From Dryomyza anilis (lineage: Eukaryota; Arthropoda; Insecta; Diptera; Dryomyzidae), in the NCBI GenBank assembly GCA_951804985.1, contig OX638135.1, positions 12,150,051-12,214,050 on the forward strand: a stretch of 64,000 nucleotides of DNA, written 5' to 3'. The notes under the pieces are model-generated. The model saw only the letters and a program-made list of their open reading frames with translations. It searched no databases and was not told where the DNA came from. This document shows, piece by piece, positions 10,316 to 21,267 of this stretch; position 1 is the stretch's first letter, and each line of letters opens with the position of its first letter. The position numbers were made by a program, and so were the translations under genes.

Positions 10316-13141
10316 TTGCGTTCAAAGACTCGGGATCTCTTTTTATCAACTCAGAATTTCGCGAACGATATCATCGCGTTAACTGAAACATGGCTAAATA
10401 AGAGCTTTTCAAATGTTGAATTATTTGATAATTCATTCAATGTTTTTAGAAAAGATAGATTTGACATCGAAAAATCTCCAGTCGGTGGTGGAATATTAAT
10501 AGCAATAAAGAACAATTTAATAAGTTCCTTATTAGAAATTCCAATTGCTGCTTCATTAGAGCTTATTTGTGTTAGGATTGTACTTCACAATTCCTGTGTA
10601 TATGTCTTAAACGCTTACATTCCTCCGAAAAGTAGCGTAGAAGTCTATGAGACCTTATCAAAGTCCATAGATTTTGTATTGGAAATGCTTAATAGTTCTG
10701 ATGATATCATACTTTTAGGTGATTTTAATTTACCAGATTTAATATGGAATAACTCTGACGACGACACATATTTCTGTGCGTCTAACTCTAAATCTCGACA
10801 AGAACAGATTTTTGTTGACACTATATCATCTGACTTACAACAAGTAAGTTGTATTACTAATTGTCTGGAACGACAACTTGACTTAGTATTTACTACAGAT
10901 AGTAACAATGTTGTAGTTACAAATTCGACGAATGTTCTAATGGACATTGATGCATATCATCCGCCTCTAACAATATTTTATCAATCTGATAGAGCGAATA
11001 TCATTAATAGTAAATCTGCAGACAAGGCTTATGAATTTAATTTTAAAAAAGCCAACTTTTCATTGTTAAATGAATTGTTGTCTGCTAAAATTGATTTAAT
11101 ATCAGACTATATTAATGATAATGAACTTGATGTTGCCATAAACTATTTTTACCATGAACTCTTTTCCTGCATAGCACTATCTGTACCATATAGCCTTAAG
11201 TTCACTAAGATCTCATCGTATCCCTGGTACACTAAGCAATTGAAGATGCTACGTAACTCTAGGAATAGAGCATGGAATAGATATGTCAGCAGTCAAGACC
11301 CAAGTGACCTAGAAACATACAACAAATTGTTTCTGGAATTCCAGTCTATATCTAAAATTCTTTACACTGAGTATATTGATAAAATGAAGATACAAATTTT
11401 ATCAGATCCAAAAAAGTTCTGGGGTTTCATCACTACTAAAAAAAAGAGCGATGGTTTTCCTGCTTCTTTTAAAAATAATGATGGATTCACTAGCGACCCT
11501 AATGTCATATGTGGCCTATTTGCAAGCCTGTTTAAAAAATCATTCTCTAATGATTCTTTTATAACCGATGTTAATTATTTTGATTACATGCGTTCTGCTC
11601 CTAAAACTTCATTAGTCTCTATATCATTTTCTCCGGAGCAGATTTTGCAATATATTTCGACGATTGATGATGATTTTAGTTCTGGACCTGATGGTATCCC
11701 GGCAACAGTTTTAAAGAAATGTGGTACTTCGTTATGTAAACCACTTTGTTCCATATTTAATAAATCAATAAATGAAAGTAATTTCCCAATATTTTGGAAA
11801 AACTCATTTATAAGCCCAATTTTTAAAAAGGGGTGTAAAAATGATGTAAATAACTATAGGCCAATCGCTAAATTGTCATCAATACCGAAATTGTTTGAAC
11901 GTATTGTATATGATCAAGTTAAAATCCACTGTAGAGATGTAATTACCACACGTCAGCACGGATTTGTAACCGGAAGATCCACAGTATCTAATCTATTAGA
12001 CTTCACTTCATTTGCAATAAGTTCAATAGAATCAGGAAAACAAGTCGACTGCATTTACACAGATTTCAGTAAAGCTTTCGATAAACTTCCTCATAACTTA
12101 ATTTTATTCAAACTAAAGGTACTGGGATTTCCCGAATTCTTTGTTAAGTGGATAGGATCCTATTTATCTGATCGGTCATATCAAATACGATTCAGAAATA
12201 ATTTATCTTCGCCATTTATTGCAACATCTGGGGTACCCCAGGGTAGTCATCTTGGTCCACTGTTATTTATACTGGCTATTAATGATGTGATATACAACAT
12301 TAAGTACACGCATTTATTAATTTTTGCCGATGATATGAAAATATATAAATCAATAAATGACGATAAGGACGTTCATATACTTCAGTCCGACTTAAAATCA
12401 TTTGAAACGTGGTGTTGTAAGAATAACTTGATTCTTAATCCAGAAAAGTGTCAAGCCATGACATTTTCTCGCAAAAGAAATAAACTAGAATACAACTATT
12501 CACTAAAAGAGAAAATTATAAATCGGGTGCACGTGGTGAAAGATCTTGGTGTGTTTGTCGATACAAATTTATCGTTTAATTTACATATTGAAAATATATG
12601 TAAAAAAGCCTCATCATTACTTGGTTTTATCAAACGATGGGCTAAAGAATTCAATAGTCCCCTTACAACTTTGACTCTATATTGCACTCTGGTTCGTTCA
12701 CAATTAGAATATGCAAGTCAAGTATGGTCTCCTTTCTACAAGGTACATAATGACCGAATCGAAAGGATACAGAAAAACTTCGTACGTTTCGCTCTCAAGG
12801 GTTTAAATTGGATGGATAACTTACATCTTCCTCCATACGTAGATCGTCTGAAACTACTAAATTTAAAGACTCTTGACGAACGCAGACAGATTGGCGATAT
12901 CATTTACATACATCAATTAATAACCGGTAGACTTGATTCACCCGAGCTTCTTAACTATATTAGTTTTAACCATAATCGTAGAAGTAGCAGACATCGTGAT
13001 GTTCTTTTTTATGTACCTTATAGTAGAACTAATTATGTAGCTGCTTCACCCTTCAATCGAATGTGTAATTTAGTTAATAATTGTCCACAGTATAATATAA
13101 ATCTGTCAAAAAATCAACTCAAATGTAGATTTAAACTATGA
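10316..13141 (+). CDS. CR1 ORF2: AP endonuclease plus reverse transcriptase (open, over 940 aa)
   Basis: Enzyme of target-primed reverse transcription. The listed frame begins at a TTG (10316), but homology extends upstream in frame (YYQNVRGL just before it), so the true start lies earlier, overlapping the end of ORF1. Counting from 10316, the APE-type endonuclease holds TETW (E24), GDFN (D136, N138) and a degenerate final AYHPPL in place of SDH. The RT has YRPIAKLSS (about 514), TDFSKAFD, VPQGSHLGP (about 640) and FADD (about 670-673), followed by the CR1-type C-terminal domain (RIERIQKNFVRFAL, PPYVDRLKLLNL). There is no internal stop over 2.8 kb, unlike every other coding region in the window, so this insertion is young. 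The substituted SDH box may impair the endonuclease. Confidence 0.9.
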   Translation: MRSKTRDLFLSTQNFANDIIALTETWLNKSFSNVELFDNSFNVFRKDRFDIEKSPVGGGILIAIKNNLISSLLEIPIAASLELICVRIVLHNSCVYVLNAYIPPKSSVEVYETLSKSIDFVLEMLNSSDDIILLGDFNLPDLIWNNSDDDTYFCASNSKSRQEQIFVDTISSDLQQVSCITNCLERQLDLVFTTDSNNVVVTNSTNVLMDIDAYHPPLTIFYQSDRANIINSKSADKAYEFNFKKANFSLLNELLSAKIDLISDYINDNELDVAINYFYHELFSCIALSVPYSLKFTKISSYPWYTKQLKMLRNSRNRAWNRYVSSQDPSDLETYNKLFLEFQSISKILYTEYIDKMKIQILSDPKKFWGFITTKKKSDGFPASFKNNDGFTSDPNVICGLFASLFKKSFSNDSFITDVNYFDYMRSAPKTSLVSISFSPEQILQYISTIDDDFSSGPDGIPATVLKKCGTSLCKPLCSIFNKSINESNFPIFWKNSFISPIFKKGCKNDVNNYRPIAKLSSIPKLFERIVYDQVKIHCRDVITTRQHGFVTGRSTVSNLLDFTSFAISSIESGKQVDCIYTDFSKAFDKLPHNLILFKLKVLGFPEFFVKWIGSYLSDRSYQIRFRNNLSSPFIATSGVPQGSHLGPLLFILAINDVIYNIKYTHLLIFADDMKIYKSINDDKDVHILQSDLKSFETWCCKNNLILNPEKCQAMTFSRKRNKLEYNYSLKEKIINRVHVVKDLGVFVDTNLSFNLHIENICKKASSLLGFIKRWAKEFNSPLTTLTLYCTLVRSQLEYASQVWSPFYKVHNDRIERIQKNFVRFALKGLNWMDNLHLPPYVDRLKLLNLKTLDERRQIGDIIYIHQLITGRLDSPELLNYISFNHNRRSSRHRDVLFYVPYSRTNYVAASPFNRMCNLVNNCPQYNINLSKNQLKCRFKL

Positions 13142-13504
13142 TGTAACAAATGCATGTGTTGTTCACGAGCCCAACTAATTTTCCAGTATTTTGCTGTGAA
13201 ACTCGATTATACAAAAAGTGGTTTATACCGATCGTGTTAAAGCTGCATTTGATCGTTTTAAAGCTGCATTTATATTTCTGAAGACGCGCGAAGAATTACA
13301 TTTCCAGTACCAACCAGCTACTTAATACACACAGGTTCTCAGAATCATACGAAATCATCGACAACAAGAAGATTAAATAGAATTCCTACTCCACTTACGA
13401 CAAACCCATCATTGAGGAAATCTGGCAGGACTGCTTGCAGAGAAGGTCGCAAGGTTTCATTTAAATAGATATTTTTGTTTTACTAAAATTTCTTGGGGGA
13501 GTAA

Positions 13505-13695
13505 TGTAAGTAAAACTACTCTACAATAATACTTGTTATTTTTAAATATTTTGTTGCAACAAAAATTAGTTTTAAGTTTTTAATTTCAAATAATTTTAGA
13601 ATTCGATAATTTTTCATTCAAATAAAAAGATACGTTTTTTCAATAAATTAAAATAAATTTAATTTATTAAAAATAGATTGTTTTATTTTATCACA
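13505..13695 (+). repeat. Gypsy 3' LTR, monomer 1
   Basis: It begins TGTAAGTAAAACTACTC after the purine-rich CTTGGGGGAGTAA, which is the likely plus-strand priming tract. It ends TTTTATCACA and is followed by the second part of the CAAC-rich repeat. Confidence 0.88.
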
Positions 13696-14133
13696 TCTAA
13701 TGTCTATTCGCACAATTAATGAATATAATTGACACAACCAAATAATGGGGGATTGTTTAGTTGCAATAGCCAATTTAAGTACACGAAATCAGTCAATTCA
13801 GCTGCATCGAAAATTGTCGACAACTCGTTGTGAGCCTGACTTCGTGTTTGCAACGTGTTGGAGCGCTAAGGCTGCATATGAAAATACAACAGATTGAAAT
13901 CAAACACAAAGATCTCTACATAATGGTATGTTACTTGTTGAATAAAGTGTAATTGGACATGACAAAACAGAACAGTAAGATATAACAGATACAACAATTC
14001 CAAATTTGTTTTACACGTGCAATGCTGTCCGCAGAGTAAACAAACCAGTGAAAAAACCTGATCCTGCTCTGACAATGTTTTTCTACAATAGCAGCTGATT
14101 TCTCAGTTGAATCAAATATATATTGGTTGCAAC

Positions 14134-15900
14134 TAAGGATTGAAACCGTAACCGTTATACGAAAATCATAAATAAACCGATATCCAAAACCAAAATAAAC
14201 GGTTTCGATTTTATACCGGTTTAAAACGGTTTTTAAAAAAGTATAAAAAGAAACAGAAAAAAAAATATTTTATATAGGGGCCATTCCACACCAAATCGAC
14301 CAGCGGTTGGAACTCACCTTTTTCGATTTCAATGAAATTTGGGCAGCTGATAAAGCTTATTGAGATATGTACAGACCAATTTTTATTTTTTTCAACCTCT
14401 ATTTCCAGAGATACAGTACTTCAAAGTTACAAAAAATGGTCCAAAAATCACTTTTGTATGGTTGTTTATATTTCAAAATATCTTAAAGTAGAAATGCTAG
14501 TTGATGGTTCATTTTTAAGGTAATAGAACAGGCTTTAAGAAAAATTAATTTGTAAATTCTAAACTTTAACATGTTTTTTGTATTGAAAAATAAAATATTT
14601 TTTTCAAAATTAAAATTTGCAATAATTTTTTATTTCAAAAATGGCGTCAGTTTCATTAAACTGTCCCTAGTTTTTGAGATATATACCATTTTTCGAAAAC
14701 TGTAAAAAATATACCCCAAAATCAATATCTCAAAAACTAGAGTCAATATGATAAAATTGGCACCATTTTAGAAATCAGTGTTAGAAATATATTCATGAAT
14801 TATTGCAACCTTTACTGTCAAAAAAAACATGTTTTTTTCAATGCAAAAAATAAATAAAATAAATTAGAAAATTATTTTTTATAATATGATGCAATAAAAA
14901 TACCATCTTGAAATTTAGCATGAACATTTGTATTGAATCAACCAAAATATGTAATTTTTTTTGAGAATTTTAAAAAGGGTCCTTTTTAAGAACATCAAAT
15001 TTGAAGAGGTAGGATAGTGACGACGGGCCACATGTTCAAGATAAGAAGTAACAACTCAATTTCTCTAAAAGCTTGTTCTATTAGCTTTAAAACGAGCCAT
15101 CCAGTTTCTAGCATACCTACTTTAAGAGATATTGAATTATGAAGAACCGTACAAAAGTGATTTTTGGCCCATTTTTTTGTAACTTTGAAGCACTGTATCT
15201 CTTGAAGTAGTGGTCGAAAAAAATTAAAAATTGGACAATGTATATCCCAATAAGCTTTACCAGCTGCTTAAATTTCATTGAAATCGAAAAGGTAAAATAT
15301 CAAAATTTACTTTTTTTGGTCGATTTGGTGTGAAATGGCCCATAGAAGATCTTAAGTGCAAGGCATGTTTAAATACCATTTCTAAGTCTTTTAATTGATT
15401 TTGAGTGATTTTTCAAAACACCTCAATTTCGGACACATATATTAAGAATATATATTTAAAGGTAATAAAAAAACATTGGTAATGCAAGAAAAAATTAGAA
15501 AAATAAGTTTAAAATTATTAACATCTCAATAACTACTTATGAAAATATAAATTGCAAGTTCGACAAGTTTTAAGTATACAGGCCGTTTGCAGATATTGCA
15601 GTTCGCAGTTTCTTTGGCTTTTATGGATAGAAATTGTAAACAATTCTTTTTCTTCTTCTTATGAAGTTTAATAATATTTACCGATGTATTCTTGTTGCTC
15701 TTGCTCAAGGTTCGCTTCTCTGCACGTTTCTGCAATTCAGATCATATCTCAGGTGAAGTCAACATGTTGCTTTTCATTGGTTTGTGGTAACGATTAAAGT
15801 TTTTTCTTAACGAATTAATTTAAAAAATTCATATAACATATTTTCATTAAAATTACAAAAAACATTGCTTAAATTACGTTTCCCACTTTACCCCAGAATA
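14134..15900 (+). mobile_element. Second hAT-like copy, split by a foldback MITE
   Basis: The sequence starts TAAGGATTGAAACCGTAACC and follows the 1678-type element to about 14277. It is then interrupted by the foldback MITE at 14278-15341 and resumes at 15342 (compare 1866 onward). Similarity fades near 15890, so the right end is not the standard one. It carries more substitutions than the 1678 copy and is therefore probably an older insertion. Confidence 0.75.
14278..15341. mobile_element. Foldback MITE with 4-bp target duplication, copy 1
   Basis: Long inverted arms begin GGGCCATTCCACACCAAATC and end with the complement (GATTTGGTGTGAAATGGCCC). The arms extend for roughly 280 bp on each side. 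The direct repeat ATAG (14274-14277 and 15342-15345) flanks the element. The uninterrupted hAT paralogue at 1861-1880 reads TTTATATAGAAGATC, with a single ATAG (1866-1869), which proves both the ends and the 4-bp duplication. No ORF. Confidence 0.88.
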
Positions 15901-16404
15901 TGATTCTTACTTTACCTCAATATCACAATTTGAACATAACATAGCTCCATTTAAACTATGTTAAATTATTTGTATTTCAGTATTTCAAATATTCGATCAT
16001 TTAAACACCACCAGTACCCTAAACAACTTTCAAATTATGTTTTTTATTTGTTTGAAATATGCAGTAAAAAAAGATGTTAATGGATGAATAAGTTGATGTC
16101 ATATTAAGAAGCTCTTGACAATTCGTTTTCTTATTTTAGGTGCAAAAACATGTCCACAAATTGCAATTTCCCACATTACCCCATGTTCCACTTAACGCCA
16201 GGTTTTTTGACAATAAAAAATGTGTTATATCATTTATAATGTTATATCATTTAGTCAATATAACCAACAATCTGTTGAGCAAACTAAATATTAGTTATGC
16301 CTCATTTCAAATTTAGTTGTCATAGCAATGGAAATAAAAAAATTGTAAATGGATAAACAGATTGTTTCCCCAAACAATGTTGCAGTTTCTCCAACTCATA
16401 ACAT

Positions 16405-16560
16405 CGGCTAAAACTGACATCGATACATCGATGTTTCATTTTTTTCGACATCGATGTTGCAGACAAAAACATCGATGTTTCGAAATTCGAAATCAGACAC
16501 TGATGTGGAAACATGATCATTACCTTATTTAAAATCAGGCAAGCCTGATCAGGAAATGAT
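16405..16560. repeat. ACATCGATGT cluster followed by GATCAGG-type palindromes
   Basis: Repeated ACATCGATGTTT words, then AAATCAGGCAAGCCTGATCAGG. Copies lie at about 30540-30705 and 40597-40720. The third copy joins this cluster directly to broken gypsy pol. Confidence 0.55.
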
Positions 16561-18315
16561 CGCATCCTGACCTAAATTTCTACACGCATGATTTTATTCA
16601 ATTAATCATAATAATTGATTTTTACTATAATCATATATATTGAATTTTGGTTTTTATTCATTATGATTACTTATTCTTCATGATTTATTTTTGAAAATAT
16701 TTTGCGTAAATAATGTATTATTTATGAGAACGATTTCCCAACATCAATTCATTTAAAAGTTTTATTCCCACTTTTAAGACTACCATGAGACATTTTAAAA
16801 ATCAATTTAAATTTATTAAATTAAAATTTGATGATACTTGCGTCTTTAAAATACAAATAAAAGCCTTTGAAGTACATCCAAATTTTTAAAATATTCGACA
16901 AAAAATACATTTCAATTGAAAATAAAACCTTATCTCGAATAGATCCAGAAAATCTGAGAAACACGAAACACAAAAAAAAATACTGTATTAAAAATAACTA
17001 AAAATGTCTTTAAAATAAATACATATGTATTTGATTTACGTCCAAACGCATATGTATTTATTTTTACTAAACAGATGTAGTTGTTTTTGTATAGAAAATT
17101 ACTACACATTTTAACAGCTTTTCTATATAAAATTTCAATACATATGTATAAAAAAACTACATTTTGTCTTTATTTATACGTCCAGAAATATGTAGAGAAA
17201 TTACTACATATGCCTTTAATTTTACAATAATATGTAGTTATTTTACTTGGTTGCGATAATTAATTAAATAACATATTTATTTTTATTAATTCGTAAAATT
17301 ATATGAATGAATATTATTACAAGTAATACTAAAGATTGTTACCCACAACCACAAGATCAATCTACACATAAACAAATAAATTAATAAATAAATAAATAAA
17401 TAAATTAATAAAAATAATAATACAAATATAAATAAAACAAATATTTTCCTGGTCATAAGATGGAAGCACCACTAAGCATCATAAGTTCTGTTGACTCAAA
17501 GGAATGGCAAGCACTTAAGTGTTTCTTTTCGGTTAAAGCACATAAGAATAATAAGCTATGGTAAAACCATGTGATGGTAAAACCAAATATTACTGCCTGC
17601 ACAGAATACAGCGAAATTTGAGAGTGCGAACATTGAAAACAACAAAAATTTGCCGTCTCAATACTAACATCATGGCCAGGGTTGCCAGAAATAAATCAGG
17701 AAAAGTAGCGTACATATTTGTGAAAGTAGCGGATTGTCTAAAACAGTAGCCCAAATAAAAATTAAAAATATTATTTTTATTTAATTATTTTGGTTTTCGT
17801 CTTTGTATGTTTTAGTGTAAAACTACATGGGCCATTCCACACCTTTTCGATTTCAATATAATTTGGACAACTGATAAAGATTATTGCATTGCATTGACCA
17901 TTTTATTTTCGACCACTACCCGAATAGAAATTTAATTCAGGGTGCGATCATTGTTTGATCAGGCTGCCTTATTTTGAAATTCAAATCAGTACTATTCGAA
18001 GTTGCTATCCTGATTAGGCTTCTTGATCTTACCCATATCCTGACTTAAAATTATTCGATGTAGATATAAATTATTCTGAAACTGCTTTTACAAATTCGAT
18101 CCCTTTTATGAACAAAGATGTTTCAATTACTTTACAATGACAAAAATTCCACATTTGACATGAGATATTTAAAATTTTTTGAAATTTTGTGAATTTATTT
18201 TGAAACAGTTTATTTTGGAACAGTTTAACATTTATTTATTAGACTATTTTATTAGAGTAAGTTTGTTAGCCAATTATATTATAAAAGGTTTATACGAACA
18301 TCACAATTATAACAT
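16561..18315. other. Non-coding right part of monomer 1
   Basis: AT-rich sequence with AAAT microsatellite at about 17370-17420, a hAT-like-looking end CAGGGTTGCCAGA at about 17678, and a lone left end of the foldback MITE at 17829 (GGGCCATTCCACACC, then about 100 bp). The 63-aa frame at 17558-17749 recurs at 31699-31890 and 41292-41531, but it has no recognisable domain and is shared only through duplication. Confidence 0.5.
16991..17244. mobile_element. Putative small MITE with ATATGTA palindromes
   Basis: The ends AAAATAACTA and TAGTTATTTT are inverted, and ATATGTA / TACATAT words repeat inside. An identical element is at 31131-31384. The third monomer lacks this stretch near 41084, but the junction there is not a clean empty site, so a deletion in that copy is equally possible. 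Confidence 0.45.
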
Positions 18316-18431
18316 CATAAAACAAGACAAAATGCTAGGATAAAAATGCAAGGATAAAAAAAGGCTTTTTCAAAATAATCAAGCAAATTATTAATTGAGG
18401 TTTTTTAATTAACAGTATTTATTATACTATA

Positions 18432-18870
18432 TGTTTACGCAGAAAGGCGCCAATTTTCGGATTTTCCAATAAATTCAAAATTATTTAAAAGACAGAAGTT
18501 TATATGTTTTTTCTTATATTTATTTGAGCAAATATATTTATAACTTAAGGGACAAACCAAAGCGTTTGCCATATAATGTTGAAAGATGTATGAAATACAA
18601 GATATTATTGGAAATCATGAAAGGAGATCCAATATATGAAATAAGTATAAAATATGAGTTAATATGCAGGAACGTAGTTCTTACTTAGAAGTTCTTCTGT
18701 TGGTCGGTGGCCGCAAAGAGATCGAGCTCAGCGCAATTGCAGCCCCGAGAACCTCAAAGAAGGAGGGTTGAAAAGGAAATGACGAAATTCACCTCTTGAC
18801 GTTTGACCTGTCACAGAATGTACTAAATAAATAATACAAGGTTTACACTGCAAGAGTTTTGGCGTAAACA
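18432..18870 (-). repeat. BEL LTR (439 bp), copy 1
   Basis: On the plus strand it runs TGTTTACGCAGAAAGGCG ... TTTTGGCGTAAACA, so it starts TG and ends CA with a 9-bp inverted terminal match. The same 439-bp sequence is at 32576-33014 and 36779-37217. Confidence 0.85.
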
Positions 18871-18970
18871 TTGCCGCCCACTTTGCAGTAGTACACACTG
18901 CAAAATTAATTAAATAAAAAGAAAGATTTCCAGGCTGTAAAAGAAAACAAAATTAATATGTACAAATAAG

Positions 18971-19684
18971 TTAAAGACAAAAGGATAACAAAGTAGTTAA
19001 CCAAAGGTACAGATCAGAAAGGATCCATCCAAAAATATGGTTTTGGGAAAGAAGCAGTATTTTGAAAATGACCAAGCTCAACCATAGATGGGTAGTTGGT
19101 TTTAAAGGGCGAATGACCGCATATATACCATCACTTTTGCGTTTGGTAACATCAATGTCATCACGGACAGTAGTGGCAAAGCAAGAAACTTTGTGAACTG
19201 GTAGTGGTCCCGTAAGAATCCAGCCAAATACAGTTTCTTGGGCAATGAGGGTGCTTAGGACGTTTCGCTTTATACCATCCATCATAATCAATGGATAGAG
19301 GTAGCCACCAATTAAAATGTCAACCGTAGAACTTTGGAAAAAGTTTTTATCAGCTAAGACCATATTTGGTAATTGATGCTGGATAGATGGTTCTATTTGA
19401 CTTGATGGCAATTCTCCTGCAATTTTGGGTAAAACCAGTGCCGTTGCCTCTAAGTGTAAATTGGGATAAATGAGAGATCCAATTACAAAAGAGCATCGCT
19501 TTGTTGGACTGGCAGCGACTGCATGGTTTACACTATCAATGCAGGTTCGTGTCGAAGACACTGGCAGCTTCAAAAGATTATTAAGGCGTTCGGAAATAAA
19601 AGAAGTTTCGGACGCAGAATCAATTAGTGCCCTTGTAGAGTACGTAATACCCATGTGACATACATTAATAATGGCAGTGCCCAA
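18971..19684 (-). pseudogene. BEL/Pao aspartic protease domain (DUF1758-like), copy 1
   Basis: A 237-aa minus-strand frame whose N-terminal part reads STRALIDSASETSFI. This matches the D-(S/T)-(G/A)-(S/A) active-site loop of the BEL/Pao retropepsin family, followed by further protease-family sequence (PKIAGELPSS, DILIGGYLYPL, VFGWILTGPL). Protease would release Gag and Pol proteins. Past the LTGPL motif, where RT should begin, only a short tail remains before the LTR, so RT, RNase H and integrase are absent. The frame joins the zinc-finger region upstream only through a frameshift near 19720. It is the better-preserved of the two protease copies. Confidence 0.8.
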
Positions 19685-19926
19685 AAGGACTTCTGAAGTT
19701 TGCGAATCAGAATGAAATTGAATGTTTTGTGTGACGTAATCGGCTTACAGCTCATAAATGGAGTTGAAGTGGACTGTACGATGTTTAAAGATGGTTGCGT
19801 GTTGAACTCTATAAATAATACATAAACATAAATACGTTTGTAAATATTCTCATTCACAAAAAATGCTTACTGAAATACAATTATCCCCAACAACAACATA
19901 TACTCTTTACGGCTAACATTCATATA

Positions 19927-19957
<31 letters not shown>

Positions 19958-20036
19958 TGTATGTATCAACATTAACAAATTATGTTAAAAAGTCATCCCA
20001 CTGGCTCCATGCCATTATAATATATATAGTATACAT

Positions 20037-21267
20037 CAAGGATTGAAACCGTAACCGAAACCGATATCCGTTTAAAACCGTTTCATTTTTAAAACCGAAA
20101 CCGTAACTAAAACCGTTATACGAAAATCAGAAATACACCGATATCCAAAACCGAAATTAACGGTTTCGGTTTTATACCGGTTTAAAACGGTTTTTAAAAA
20201 AGTATAAAAGAAATACATATTTTATATAGAAGATCTTAAGTACAGGGCATGTTTAAATATCATTTAATAAAATTTAGAGTTTCCAAAATAAAAATGTTTT
20301 GTTGCACAAAAATTAATTTATTGTATAAGTAAAATATATAGGGAGCCTGGGGTAAAGTGGAACAAGTTTGGAAAAGTTAATTTGAATAATTATTGAATTA
20401 TTTTAAAGGATCTATTCAATAGAATACAATTCCTTTAATTGATTTTTGTGTGATTTTTCAAAACAGCTCAATTTTGGACATATATATTAAAGATAACAGA
20501 ATTATAATAAGGTAATAAAAAAACAATGGTAATGCAAGAAAAAATTAGAAAAAAAGTAAAATTATTAACATCTCAGTAACTATTTAAGAAAATACGAAAT
20601 ATAAAGTGTAAGTTCGACATGTTCGAACATTTCTAGTATACAGGCAGATATTTGTTTGCAGATATTGCAGTTCAAAATTTCTTTGACTTTTATGGATGGA
20701 AATTGTACAAAATTCTTCTTCTTCTTTTCATGAAGTTTAAGACAATTACCGATATATTCTTGCTGCTCAGGTCACTTCTGCAATTCATATTATATCTCAG
20801 GTGTAGTCAAAATGTTGCTTTTCATTGGCTTGTGGCCACTATTGAAGTTTTTTCTTGGCGAAATAAATTAAATAATTTATACAACACAATATTTTCACTA
20901 AAATAACAACAAACTTTGTTTAAATTACGTTTCTCACTTTACTGCAATACAGTTTTTCTCAAATATCCTTGAAACTGGACGTGTAGGAAAAAAACTGATA
21001 ACGCCATTGTTCTTAGAATGTCCAAATCTATAAGAATATGTAAATTTCATTTCTGGTGTCGAAAATTGTTGCCAAGTGTGCACAGTGTTATTTGAAAAAT
21101 ATGGAAAAAAAAGAAATTTTATACAAAAACCGAAATCAAAACCGAAACCGTAACTTGGAACCGGTATACCGAAACCGTTTCGTTATAAAAGCTTAAAACC
21201 GAAACCGAAACCGAAACGAGGAAAAAACCGAAATCGAAACCGTTATTCGGTTAGGTTTCAATCCTTG
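20037..21267 (+). mobile_element. hAT-like non-autonomous element, copy in duplicate 2
   Basis: Duplicate of the element at 1678-3054, with the same termini and the same flanking GTATACAT (20029-20036 and 21268-21275). It lacks a block of roughly 150 bp present around 1960-2120 in copy 1. The right-hand ACCGAA tract is slightly longer here. Confidence 0.85.

Larger units (their letters stand above)
9227..13212 (+). mobile_element. CR1-clade LINE inserted in gypsy, copy 1 only
   Basis: About 3.99 kb present here and absent from duplicate 2. There the empty site reads AAATGGTGCTGAAAAAGTGG (about 27532-27551), whereas here AAATGGTGC and AAAAAGTGG lie on either side. The element has a short leader, an ORF1 with a PHD-like cysteine/histidine domain and an ORF2 with endonuclease and reverse transcriptase. 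This layout, together with the RT box GVPQGSHLGPLLF, fits the CR1 clade. The 3' end has no poly-A tail, and no clean target duplication is visible. Confidence 0.88.
5631..13695 (+). mobile_element. Degenerate Ty3/gypsy LTR element (CsRn1/Kabuki type), monomer 1, with nested CR1
   Basis: A 192-bp 5' LTR (5631-5822) and a 191-bp 3' LTR (13505-13695) both run TGTAA...TCACA and bracket gag-pol. Three traits point to the CsRn1/Kabuki clade: a tRNA-Trp-type primer site, a Gag finger of the C-H-C-C order in place of CCHC, and the pol order protease, RT, RNase H, integrase. The element is inserted in the CAAC-rich repeat, with pieces at 5531-5630 and 13696-14133. A CR1 LINE is nested at about 9227-13212. 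All reading frames are broken, so the element cannot move by itself. Confidence 0.9.
1467..19805 (+). repeat. Composite tandem duplication, copy 1 (about 18.3 kb)
   Basis: From AACTCTATAAATAATAC at about 1466 onward the sequence is nearly identical to that starting at about 19805, through the hAT-like MITE, the GC-richer block, the gypsy element, the foldback MITE and the BEL 3' end. The copy ends inside BEL at about 19805, where BEL sequence (compare 33846) joins the 1467-type sequence with at most 2-6 bp of shared bases (AA or AACTCT). It is longer than copy 2 mainly because of a 4.0-kb CR1 insertion. Confidence 0.9.
18432..19805 (-). mobile_element. BEL/Pao element, 3' part only (copy 1)
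   Basis: This is the 3' LTR plus the protease region of the BEL element, read on the minus strand. The upstream part was cut off when the large tandem duplication formed, with the breakpoint near 19805. The target sequence CTATA lies at 18427-18431. Confidence 0.85.

Noticed and set aside
10645..10947. Minus-strand 100-aa ORF opposite CR1 ORF2
   Set aside because: Shadow frame of the strongly supported endonuclease domain on the plus strand.
17558..17749. 63-aa ORF conserved in three places (also 31699-31890 and 41292-41531)
   Set aside because: Shared only because the monomer is duplicated. No domain, and the start differs in the third copy.
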